DNA of 5,278 nt from an uncultured Oscillospiraceae bacterium. GTDB taxonomy: Bacteria > Bacillota > Clostridia > Oscillospirales > Acutalibacteraceae. Below the pieces are notes generated by a model, which saw nothing but the letters and a program-made list of their open reading frames with translations, did not search any database and was not told the origin of the DNA. Each line of letters opens with the position of its first letter. The stretch's first letter is position 1. The position numbers and the translations under genes are program-made. The stretch is taken from assembly GCA_900552985.1 (NCBI GenBank), contig USBP01000130.1:1-5278 (forward strand). The letters are read 5' to 3'. This document shows positions 1 through 5,278 of this stretch, one piece after another.

Positions 1-79
1 AGGGGCGTGGCCACAGCGCTGAAAACCGATGGGTACCCTTGTATACTGATGCTATGTAACGGTTATGTGCGGCTTCTCA
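1..79. other. Short stretch downstream of prs without a recognised feature
   Basis: No gene or convincing terminator is visible here. It contains the 8-bp palindrome GGGTACCC (31-38), and AACCG (25-29) could pair with CGGTT (60-64) across a 30-base loop, which is too open for a good terminator. The end of the prs transcript may lie beyond the window. Confidence 0.4.
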
Positions 80-1282
80 TTATGGCTTGATGTTGTTCGC
101 CTCGTGGATTTGGTAACCGCGTTTTTTCAGGAAATTGTAAATCCGGTCAGAGGGATTGAGCAGCTTGCTGATCGATAAATCATGGTTGAGCGTATCAATA
201 ATATAAGCGATGTATTTCGACATATCGACCTCTGTATACCACGCGCGCTGCAACAGCTCAGGCGTGCGGTAGACCAGGTTCGTGGTAAACACACGGTCGA
301 ACAGCCCCCTCTGATATGCCTCGTCAAACACCTCCAGCCCATTGCAGAACAGGCCGAATGCCGTGCAGATAAAAATACGGTTTGCCTTCAGATCCTTAAG
401 CTTTCTGGCCACCTCGATCATCGATTCGCCGGAGGAGATCATATCGTCAACGATAATAACATCCTTGCCCTCCACATTATCTCCCAGGAATTCATGCGCC
501 AGAATGGGATTTCGCCCATCGACAATCCGGGAAAAGTCGCGCCGCTTGTAAAACATACCAAGATCGAGCCCCAAAACCGTTGCATAATAAATGCATCGGG
601 ACATACCGCCTTCATCCGGCGAAATAATCATCAGATGGTCACGGTCGATCTTCAGGTTATCCACATGGTTGACCAGCGCCTTGATCATCTGATAGGCCGG
701 TTGAACGTTTTCAAACCCCTTGAGCGGGATGGCGTTCTGCACGCGCGGGTCGTGCGCGTCAAAGGTGATGATATTATCAACGCCCATCATCTGGCACAGC
801 TCCTGCAGAGCCAGCGCGCAATCGAGAGATTCGCGGGCGGAGCGCTTATGCTGGCGGCCCTCATACAGCATCGGCATGATGATGGTGATGCGGTGCGCCT
901 TGCCGCCGATAGCGGCAATGACACGCTTGAGGTTTGCGTAGTGTTCGTCCGGGCTCATCGGGACGGTCTGCCCATACATCTTGTAGGTTACGCCATAGTT
1001 GAACATATCGGCCACAATAAAGATATCGTAGCCCCGCACAGATTGGGAAATGGACGCCTTGGCCTCACCGGTGCCAAAGCGCGGGAAGTTGACCTTCATC
1101 AAATAGGTCGGCTTCTGATAACCGGCGAACGCAATGGTCGTTTTATGCTCGCTCTCCCGCTTCTCACGCCATTCCACAATATAGCGGTCAATTTTACGGC
1201 CGATCTCCTCACAGCCTGGCAGGGCAATAATCCCCAGCTTGCCAAAAGGGATGGTACTAAATTCGTCCAGATTATCCGGCAT
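80..1282 (-). CDS. prs: Ribose-phosphate pyrophosphokinase (PRPP synthetase), long clostridial form
   Basis: The enzyme transfers the pyrophosphate group of ATP to ribose 5-phosphate, giving PRPP for purine, pyrimidine, histidine, tryptophan and NAD synthesis in the cytoplasm. The family signatures are in order: an N-terminal half with VRGYDIFIV (residues 82-90), an RQHKR segment at 143-147 matching the usual ARQDRK ATP-binding stretch, FDAHDPR at 174-180 matching the metal-binding DxH region, a KRR catalytic-loop motif at 246-248, and the PRPP-binding loop VIIVDDMISSGESM at 275-288. The C-terminal DMSKYIAYIIDTL segment (353-365) also fits the family. At 400 residues it is about 80 longer than the usual 310-320; the extra length lies in the N-terminal half and a 20-30 residue tail, so it looks like a known clostridial variant and not a fusion. 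The ATG at 1282 has AGGAGG at 1290-1295 with a 7-nt gap. The stop is TAA. No good terminator is visible in the 79 bases downstream. Confidence 0.95.
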   Translation of the reverse strand: MPDNLDEFSTIPFGKLGIIALPGCEEIGRKIDRYIVEWREKRESEHKTTIAFAGYQKPTYLMKVNFPRFGTGEAKASISQSVRGYDIFIVADMFNYGVTYKMYGQTVPMSPDEHYANLKRVIAAIGGKAHRITIIMPMLYEGRQHKRSARESLDCALALQELCQMMGVDNIITFDAHDPRVQNAIPLKGFENVQPAYQMIKALVNHVDNLKIDRDHLMIISPDEGGMSRCIYYATVLGLDLGMFYKRRDFSRIVDGRNPILAHEFLGDNVEGKDVIIVDDMISSGESMIEVARKLKDLKANRIFICTAFGLFCNGLEVFDEAYQRGLFDRVFTTNLVYRTPELLQRAWYTEVDMSKYIAYIIDTLNHDLSISKLLNPSDRIYNFLKKRGYQIHEANNIKP

Positions 1283-1289
1283 GCTACAC

Positions 1290-1340
1290 CCTCCTATTTT
1301 TTACACACGAAAAATCCGTCGCCTTCCGCCTTCTATTGTA
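1290..1340 (-). promoter_or_regulatory. Candidate prs promoter -10 and ribosome binding site
   Basis: On the minus strand, TACAAT at 1340-1335 is one base from the TATAAT consensus and would start transcription about 45 nt ahead of the prs ATG. Seventeen bases further upstream is only TATGCA (1363-1358), a 3/6 match to TTGACA, so the -35 is weak and an activator or another promoter may be involved. The AGGAGG at 1295-1290 is a strong Shine-Dalgarno that fixes the prs start. The ribosome site is clear; the -10 assignment is tentative. Confidence 0.4.
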
Positions 1341-1414
1341 CCTTATTTTTGTATCTTTGCATAGGGAAGCTTGAAAACTTGGCGAAAAAAATTCTGGCCG
1401 GTTTTGGGGTCTGG

Positions 1415-1435
1415 TTTTGTCCAATTATGACAAAA
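1415..1435. promoter_or_regulatory. Operator-like palindrome TTTTGTC-N7-GACAAAA in the prs/fucO divergent gap
   Basis: Two perfect 7-bp inverted arms (1415-1421 and 1429-1435) are separated by 7 bases. The size and arm spacing fit a dimeric transcription factor. It ends 56 bp before the fucO -35 and lies about 75 bp upstream of the candidate prs -10, so it could serve either divergent gene. It does not match the common consensus sites I know well, such as CcpA cre, Rex or LexA, so the regulator is unknown. Neither side is followed by a T-run, so it is not a terminator. Confidence 0.5.
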
Positions 1436-1451
1436 CGGCAGGAAAAACCGC

Positions 1452-1480
1452 AGCCAGGCGGCCCTCTGGTTATTTTTTTC
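1452..1480 (+). terminator. Terminator-like hairpin with T7 run just upstream of the fucO promoter
   Basis: Bases 1452-1458 can pair with 1465-1471 (five Watson-Crick pairs plus two G-T wobbles, loop CGGCCC), followed by A and seven Ts at 1473-1479. That is the form of a weak intrinsic terminator on the plus strand, yet no gene is visible just upstream on this strand. The T-run also lies about -48 to -54 relative to the likely fucO start, so it may instead act as an AT-rich UP element. I cannot tell these apart from sequence. Confidence 0.35.
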
Positions 1481-1491
1481 ACAAGCTCTTC

Positions 1492-1520
1492 TTGACTGTT
1501 CCTCTGCCCAAGGCTATAAT
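1492..1520 (+). promoter_or_regulatory. Strong sigma-A promoter of fucO
   Basis: TTGACT (1492-1497) and a perfect TATAAT (1515-1520) are separated by 17 bp, which is 11 of 12 consensus positions at the ideal spacing. Transcription should start near 1527, giving a leader of about 77 nt. An AT-rich stretch at 1470-1480 lies where an UP element would be. The strength suggests high basal expression unless a repressor or the leader modulates it. Confidence 0.85.
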
Positions 1521-1549
1521 TTTTATGAGAGGTTTTTTCTTCCTCCGCC

Positions 1550-1572
1550 GGCAAAGGGCCCCGCCCTTCGCC
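1550..1572 (+). other. GC-rich hairpin in the fucO leader
   Basis: GGC (1550-1552) pairs with GCC (1570-1572), and after one A-C mismatch AAGGGC (1554-1559) pairs with GCCCTT (1563-1568) around a CCC triloop. It lies wholly in the predicted 5' untranslated region and ends 15 nt before the Shine-Dalgarno at 1588-1594. No T-run follows, so it is not a terminator. It may protect the mRNA 5' region, or it may have no role. It matches no riboswitch class I can recognise. Confidence 0.4.
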
Positions 1573-1603
1573 TGACAATTTTATAGCAAAGGAGTTTTGC
1601 ATC

Positions 1604-2761
1604 ATGGCCTATCGTTTTATCCTCAATGAAACAAGCTACCACGGCGCGGGCGCGATTCAGGAGATCGTGACAGAAGTCAAGGCACGCGGATTTCAGAAAG
1701 CATTGATTGTGACGGACGCGGATCTCGTCCGCTTCGGCGTGGTAAAAAAGGTGACCGACCTGCTGGAAGAAAATCATTTTGCCTATGAAATTTTTGACAA
1801 GGTAAAAGCAAACCCGAGCGTCGCCGTCGTACAGGCGGGTGTAGAGGCTTTCAAACAGGCCGATGCAGACTATATGATTGCCATCGGAGGCGGTTCCCCG
1901 CAGGATACCGCAAAAGGAATCGGCATCATTATCAATAACCCGGAGTTTGCCGACGTTGTCTCTCTTGAGGGCACGGCCCCGACGAAGCACAAGAGCGTGC
2001 CGGTAATTGCCGTTGCAACCACAGCGGGCACGGCCGCAGAAACCACGATCAACTATGTGATTACAGATGAAGAGAAACGCCGCAAGTTCGTCTGCGTCGA
2101 TCCGCATGATATTCCGGTTGTAGCTGTTGTCGATCCGGAGATGATGAGCAGCATGCCCAAGGGGCTGACTGCCTCCACCGGTATGGATGCACTGACGCAC
2201 GCAATTGAGGGCTATACGACGCTGGGAGCGTGGGAGCTTGCCGATACGCTCAACCTCAAGGCGATTGAGCTGATTGCCCGCTCCCTGCGCAAGGCAGTTG
2301 CCAATGATCCGGAGGGCCGCCGCGATATGGCGCTTGGCCAGTATGTGACGGGCATGGCATTCTCCAATGTGGGCCTTGGCGTTGTGCACGGCATGGCACA
2401 TCCCCTGAGCGCGTTTTACGATACGCCGCACGGCGTGGCCAATGCAGTGCTGCTGCCCTATGTCATGGAATTCAATGCGGAATATACCGGTGAAAAATTC
2501 CGTGAGATCGCCCGGATGATGGGAGTTGCAGGCGTGGACGAAATGTCGCAGGAGGAATACCGCAAGGCTGCGATTGAGGCCGTGCGCCAACTCTCCATTG
2601 ACGTTGGCATTCCGCAGACTCTGCGGGAAATCGGCGTGAAAGAGGAGGATCTCGACGCCCTGGCTGACGCCGCAATGGCGGATGTCTGCACGGGCGGGAA
2701 CCCGCGCCCCTGTACAAAGGAATTGGTGCTTGGCGTTTACAGGACTGCGTTCGGCGCATAA
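1604..2761 (+). CDS. fucO: Lactaldehyde reductase / L-1,2-propanediol oxidoreductase (iron-dependent alcohol dehydrogenase)
   Basis: This cytoplasmic group III alcohol dehydrogenase reduces L-lactaldehyde, from fucose or rhamnose breakdown, to L-1,2-propanediol with NADH. The 385-residue protein is nearly the length of E. coli FucO and resembles it throughout, with shared blocks such as RKFVCVDPHDIP (160-171) and DVCTGGNPR (360-368). GGGSPQDTAK at 95-104 is the dinucleotide-binding loop. The four metal ligands are all present: Asp195, His199, His262 and His276, each one below the E. coli number. Asp38 in IVTDAD matches E. coli Asp39, which favours NAD over NADP. The ATG at 1604 has AAAGGAG at 1588-1594 (9-nt gap), and the N-terminus aligns with FucO. 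No fucose or rhamnose genes are nearby, so the physiological substrate could also be another short aldehyde or alcohol. It is transcribed alone from the promoter at 1492-1520. Confidence 0.93.
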   Translation: MAYRFILNETSYHGAGAIQEIVTEVKARGFQKALIVTDADLVRFGVVKKVTDLLEENHFAYEIFDKVKANPSVAVVQAGVEAFKQADADYMIAIGGGSPQDTAKGIGIIINNPEFADVVSLEGTAPTKHKSVPVIAVATTAGTAAETTINYVITDEEKRRKFVCVDPHDIPVVAVVDPEMMSSMPKGLTASTGMDALTHAIEGYTTLGAWELADTLNLKAIELIARSLRKAVANDPEGRRDMALGQYVTGMAFSNVGLGVVHGMAHPLSAFYDTPHGVANAVLLPYVMEFNAEYTGEKFREIARMMGVAGVDEMSQEEYRKAAIEAVRQLSIDVGIPQTLREIGVKEEDLDALADAAMADVCTGGNPRPCTKELVLGVYRTAFGA

Positions 2762-2784
2762 ACCGGCGTTTTGATACCAGCGGC

Positions 2785-2819
2785 AAAAAGGCCCCTGGAG
2801 GCGTTGCCTCCAGGGGCCT
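2785..2819 (-). terminator. Intrinsic terminator of the phosphodiesterase-like gene, possibly shared with fucO
   Basis: A perfect 14-bp GC-rich stem (2789-2802 with 2806-2819) with a 3-base loop is followed on the minus strand by a T-tract (positions 2789-2785). This is a classic intrinsic terminator for the minus-strand gene ending at 2850. On the plus strand the stem follows the fucO stop by 27 nt, but the bases after it (TGAATGAAGC) are not T-rich. It may still pause polymerase or protect the fucO mRNA 3' end. Confidence 0.88.
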
Positions 2820-2833
2820 GAATGAAGCTTTTC

Positions 2834-2851
2834 AGTTAGTTTACGCTAACT
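2834..2851 (-). other. Small inverted repeat overlapping the stop codon of the phosphodiesterase-like gene
   Basis: AGTTAG (2834-2839) and CTAACT (2846-2851) form a 6-bp stem with a 6-base loop. On the minus strand the stem starts inside the TAG stop (2852-2850), and a second in-frame stop, TAA, falls in the loop. It lies just upstream of the main terminator. It has no T-run of its own in either direction and is AT-rich, so it is probably incidental or a minor 3'-end structure. Confidence 0.4.
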
Positions 2852-3842
2852 ACATTTCTATTTCCTGATTGGTTAAAATAAAGGTTGTGCGCTCCATAAT
2901 CGTCGGGCCGCCATGGCCATAATCAACGCCGCCGTGATCGTTGGTGACGATGATCAGCCAATCCTCGGTGTCATACGTGTCTCTCGCCTCTACAGCCTTG
3001 AGCAGGCCATAGAGATGCAGGTCGTCAATCTGGATTGCAGCGCGGTAGAACGGATTATAGTTCCCGAACTTGTAGTTGTGGCCTGTGTGGTCGCCCACTT
3101 CAAAAATGGAAAAGATCAGGTCAGCCCCGTCGGGATCCAGAATCTCCTGCCGCGTGCGCTGCTGGATATGGAAATCGACGCCGTCATCCTCCAGCAATTC
3201 AAACTCCACCGGAAAATTGTTCTCCCTGCAATACTGGATTTCAGCGGCATAGGTGCCGTCCGTTTCGTTGAAATGGCCGCTCCAAAGCGTATAGAAGGTC
3301 GCCTTATCCACCAGGCCCTCCTGCGCCAGGCGCGTCTGAATCGTCAGCGTGTCGAGGCTTTTAATAATGCCGTTATCCGTGATGCCGTGAACGTCCGCCC
3401 ACTCCCCTGTCAGGATAGAAGCCCAGCCTGGCGCGGTGCTGGTCGCCTGCGTGTTGACAGCCGGATACGGCACGCCGCCGCAATAGCCGATATAAGCCTT
3501 GCCGCCATCGTTAAGCAGCTTATAAACGCCGCTGTACGCATTCTCAGGGTCAAGATTGGCAAGGCCGTCGCAACGGGCGCCATCCCAGCCCATGATGAGC
3601 GCTTTCTTTTCCGTTTTGCCCTCCGGCAGAGGCGCGCGGAAATGCGCTTCCACCAGCTTGGAAATCTCTGTCTGCGGGATGGGATCCTCAAGCGTGTTTT
3701 CAAAGATTGACAGGCTCTCCATGTCGCGGTAAAACCTGCTCTCATCCAACTGAACAAAATTGGGCAGGAACATGGTGATAACATTCGAGATCAGCAAAAG
3801 AACTGTGGTGACAAGCTTGGGGATTAAAATCCCGGTTGGCAT
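2850..3842 (-). CDS. Alkaline phosphatase superfamily protein (type I phosphodiesterase / nucleotide pyrophosphatase-like), membrane-anchored
   Basis: The 330-residue protein has the metal-site pattern of the alkaline phosphatase superfamily, nucleotide pyrophosphatase/phosphodiesterase branch: Asp87 (MGWDGAR), a Thr136 nucleophile in TSTAPGW, Asp251 and His255 (GDHTGH), Asp302-His303 (TNDHGG) and His310 (GHGG). It probably hydrolyses a phosphate mono- or diester with two zinc ions; the substrate cannot be told. Residues 5-28 form one hydrophobic segment without a clear cleavage site, so I infer a signal anchor with the catalytic domain outside the membrane; about 50 residues link the two. 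I chose the ATG at 3842 because AAGGAGGAGG (3860-3851) sits 8 nt before it; the frame extends to a TTG at 3872, but that start would put the ribosome site inside the gene. The protein ends soon after the last metal ligand, without the DIAPT-like tail common in relatives. It is monocistronic, with its own promoter and terminator. Confidence 0.85.
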   Translation of the reverse strand: MPTGILIPKLVTTVLLLISNVITMFLPNFVQLDESRFYRDMESLSIFENTLEDPIPQTEISKLVEAHFRAPLPEGKTEKKALIMGWDGARCDGLANLDPENAYSGVYKLLNDGGKAYIGYCGGVPYPAVNTQATSTAPGWASILTGEWADVHGITDNGIIKSLDTLTIQTRLAQEGLVDKATFYTLWSGHFNETDGTYAAEIQYCRENNFPVEFELLEDDGVDFHIQQRTRQEILDPDGADLIFSIFEVGDHTGHNYKFGNYNPFYRAAIQIDDLHLYGLLKAVEARDTYDTEDWLIIVTNDHGGVDYGHGGPTIMERTTFILTNQEIEM

Positions 3843-3850
3843 AGCAATTC

Positions 3851-3860
3851 CCTCCTCCTT
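3851..3860 (-). promoter_or_regulatory. Ribosome binding site fixing the start of the phosphodiesterase-like gene
   Basis: On the minus strand this reads AAGGAGGAGG, eight bases before the ATG at 3842-3840. It lies inside the 10-codon extension that would result from starting at the TTG at 3872-3870, which argues that the extension is untranslated. Confidence 0.85.
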
Positions 3861-3886
3861 TATTTTATGCAAATTGCCTGCAAATC

Positions 3887-3914
3887 ATTATATCAAACCA
3901 TTTTGATTTGTCAA
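3887..3914 (-). promoter_or_regulatory. Consensus sigma-A promoter of the phosphodiesterase-like gene
   Basis: On the minus strand, TTGACA (3914-3909) and TATAAT (3892-3887) are both perfect consensus hexamers with a 16-bp spacer, and TGA directly before the -10 gives an extended -10. Transcription should start near 3880, giving a leader of just under 40 nt. Such a strong promoter on a gene of this type suggests a repressor; a palindrome in the spacer is a candidate operator. Confidence 0.85.
3892..3907. promoter_or_regulatory. Palindrome ATCAAA-N4-TTTGAT in the promoter spacer
   Basis: Two perfect 6-bp inverted arms with a 4-bp centre fill the 16-bp spacer between the -35 and -10 of the minus-strand promoter, overlapping the first base of the -10. 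A protein bound here would block RNA polymerase. I do not recognise the site as belonging to a named regulator. The region is AT-rich, so chance is possible. Confidence 0.45.
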
Positions 3915-4017
3915 TTGCCTATGAATTATTTTGCAGCGATCATTTTGTAAAAAATCCGGTTATCCTAAAAAAGGCAGATCAATCCTCTTGGCATTGAGCC
4001 AGAAAGGCGGAACCAGA
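3915..4017 (+). promoter_or_regulatory. Upstream region of eno: weak Shine-Dalgarno, no clear promoter
   Basis: The eno ATG at 4018 is preceded by AAAGGCGG (4003-4010), an imperfect Shine-Dalgarno with a 7-nt gap. I find no plus-strand -35/-10 pair close to consensus; TATCCT at 3961-3966 is the best -10 candidate but has no good -35. A small TGGC/GCCA inverted repeat (3989-3992 and 3998-4001) lies just before the ribosome site. The promoter must be present, since the neighbouring gene is divergent, but I cannot place it. Confidence 0.35.
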
Positions 4018-5278
4018 ATGAACAATGAAAGAATTACCTCTGTAATGGGCAGGCAGATTTTTGATTCGCGCGGCAATCCCACGGTGGAGGCCTGCGTCAC
4101 CCTGCGGGACGGCACACAGGCCTGCGCAAGCGTCCCTTCAGGCGCGTCAACAGGCATATATGAGGCGTGCGAGCTCCGGGACGGCGGCGATGCATATGGA
4201 GGCAAGGGCGTGCAGAAGGCGGTGGATAACATCAATGCCCACATCAGCGGCGCGCTCAATGATATGCTGGTCACCAACCAGCAGGCAATTGATATGGCGA
4301 TGTGCGCACTGGACGGCACGGAAAACAAATCCCGCCTGGGCGCAAACGCGATTCTCGCGGTCTCCCTCGCCTGCGCCAAGGCGGCCGCCAGATTTTGTGG
4401 AATGCCCTTTTACCGCTATCTGGGAGGCATCAACGCAGTAACGCTCCCTGTGCCGATGCTGAATATCCTCAATGGCGGCGCACACGCGAGCAACAACATG
4501 GATATTCAGGAATTCATGATTTTCCCTGTGGGCGCGCAATGCTTTTCCCACGCGATGCGTATGGCGGTTGAAACCTATGCACAGCTCGGCAAAACGCTAA
4601 AGGCGCGGGGCCTGTCTACCACGGTGGGCGACGAGGGCGGCTACGCGCCTGATCTGGAGAGCGACCGGCAAGCGCTTGAGCTACTGCTGGAAGCCGTGGA
4701 GCGGGCCGGCTACCGCCCAGGAAACGATATCCGCATCGCGCTGGACGCCGCCTCCAGCGAATGGAAAACCGAGGACGGTTACCGGCTGCCCAAAAGCGGG
4801 CAGAAGCTGACGGCAAAGGAGCTGATCGCCCACTTTGAGCAGCTGGCGCAGGAATATCCGATTCAGTCCATCGAGGACCCTCTGGCGGAGGAAGACTACG
4901 ACGGCTTTGCACAGATCACGCGCCAACTGGGACAGCGTATACAGATTGTCGGCGACGACCTGTTTGTGACAAACCCCGGACGGCTGAAGGACGGGATTGC
5001 GCGCGGCTGTGCAAACGCAATCCTGATTAAACCAAATCAGATCGGCACGCTCAGCGAAACGATGGAGGCCGTCCGGCTCGCCAAGGCGCATGGCTATGGA
5101 ACAATTCTCTCCCACCGAAGCGGCGAAACCGAGGATACCTCAATCGCAGATATCGCAGTGGCGCTCAACGCCGGGCAGATTAAAACGGGCGCGCCCGCGC
5201 GGACGGACCGCGTCTGCAAATACAACCGTCTGCTCGAAATCGAACGACAGCTGGATAAATTCGCCCGCTTCGGCTGCT
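4018..5278 (+). CDS. eno: Enolase (phosphopyruvate hydratase), cut at the right edge
   Basis: Enolase interconverts 2-phosphoglycerate and phosphoenolpyruvate in glycolysis and gluconeogenesis, with two magnesium ions, in the cytoplasm. The open frame gives 420 codons and reaches the edge without a stop; enolases are usually about 420-435 residues, so only a short tail should be missing. All key residues are visible: the SGAST substrate loop (41-45), His156 and Glu165 in [14 protein letters not shown], the catalytic base partner Glu206 (GDEGGY), metal ligands Asp243, Glu286 and Asp313, catalytic Lys338 (IKPNQIGT), His366 in SHRSGET, and Lys389 (IKTGAP). The ATG at 4018 puts DSRGNPTVE at residues 16-24, as expected. 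An internal ATG at codon 10 would leave too short an N-terminus. No other glycolytic gene is in the window, so eno appears separate from the gap-pgk-tpi-gpm cluster seen in many Firmicutes. Confidence 0.97.
   Translation, partial: MNNERITSVMGRQIFDSRGNPTVEACVTLRDGTQACASVPSGASTGIYEACELRDGGDAYGGKGVQKAVDNINAHISGALNDMLVTNQQAIDMAMCALDGTENKSRLGANAILAVSLACAKAAARFCGMPFYRYLGGINAVTLPVPMLNILNGGAHASNNMDIQEFMIFPVGAQCFSHAMRMAVETYAQLGKTLKARGLSTTVGDEGGYAPDLESDRQALELLLEAVERAGYRPGNDIRIALDAASSEWKTEDGYRLPKSGQKLTAKELIAHFEQLAQEYPIQSIEDPLAEEDYDGFAQITRQLGQRIQIVGDDLFVTNPGRLKDGIARGCANAILIKPNQIGTLSETMEAVRLAKAHGYGTILSHRSGETEDTSIADIAVALNAGQIKTGAPARTDRVCKYNRLLEIERQLDKFARFGC

Noticed and set aside
19..47. Possible plus-strand promoter CTGAAA-N17-TATACT
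   Set aside because: The -35 matches only 4 of 6 positions, and it would drive only antisense RNA into the 3' end of prs. It could easily be chance.
25..64. Possible prs terminator formed by AACCG and CGGTT
   Set aside because: The stem is only 5 bp with a 30-base loop and four Ts follow, which is too weak to call.
182..1495. A 437-codon open frame on the plus strand across prs
   Set aside because: It lies antisense to a clear PRPP synthetase, has no ribosome site, and its translation shows no recognisable domain. It is a shadow of the real gene's codon bias.
1333..1605. A 90-codon minus-strand frame filling the prs-fucO gap
   Set aside because: It overlaps the fucO promoter and leader, has no Shine-Dalgarno, and its product is a low-complexity basic peptide with no recognisable domain.
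1523..2590. A 355-codon open frame on the minus strand across fucO
   Set aside because: It is antisense to a well-supported fucO, rich in His and Cys as is typical of shadow frames, and lacks a domain or ribosome site.
2913..3710. A 265-codon plus-strand frame across the phosphodiesterase-like gene
   Set aside because: The opposite strand encodes a complete metal site with a promoter, a ribosome site and a terminator. The plus-strand frame has none of these.
3989..4001. TGGC/GCCA inverted repeat before the eno ribosome site
   Set aside because: Four base pairs with a 5-base loop is at chance level, and it matches no known leader element.
1..5278. CRISPR array, insertion sequence, tRNA, prophage or defence system
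   Set aside because: I see no spaced direct repeats, transposase motifs, terminal inverted repeats, cloverleaf folds or relevant protein domains on either strand.

Overview
The window looks like chromosomal core-metabolism DNA from an anaerobic Firmicute, probably a gut Clostridia of the Oscillospiraceae/Ruminococcaceae type. I infer this from three things: strong AGGAGG-like ribosome binding sites, near-consensus sigma-A promoters in AT-rich gaps between genes of moderate GC, and protein variants of a clostridial style (a long-form PRPP synthetase and a clostridial-type enolase). The genus cannot be fixed from the sequence alone. I see no insertion sequence, CRISPR array, tRNA, rRNA, phage gene or defence gene.

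Layout: four genes alternate in strand, so each is probably transcribed alone. (1) prs on the minus strand (80-1282) encodes a 400-residue ribose-phosphate pyrophosphokinase. (2) A 321-bp divergent gap (1283-1603) holds a strong promoter for the next gene, an operator-like palindrome, short direct repeats, a hairpin followed by a T-run, and a leader hairpin. (3) fucO on the plus strand (1604-2761) encodes an iron-dependent lactaldehyde reductase. (4) A short convergent gap carries a 14-bp-stem terminator whose T-tract faces the minus strand. (5) An alkaline-phosphatase-superfamily gene on the minus strand (2850-3842) encodes a membrane-anchored or secreted phosphodiesterase/phosphatase-like protein. 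(6) A second divergent gap (3843-4017) holds a consensus promoter for that gene with a perfect palindrome in its spacer. (7) eno on the plus strand starts at 4018 and runs off the right edge after 420 codons.

The gene products do not form one pathway. PRPP synthetase feeds nucleotide, histidine, tryptophan and NAD synthesis. Enolase is glycolytic. Lactaldehyde reductase disposes of L-lactaldehyde from fucose or rhamnose breakdown while reoxidising NADH. The phosphodiesterase-like protein probably acts outside the membrane on an unknown substrate. I find no convincing new biological system here. The items most worth a second look are regulatory: the two palindromes, and the terminator-like hairpin just upstream of the fucO promoter.
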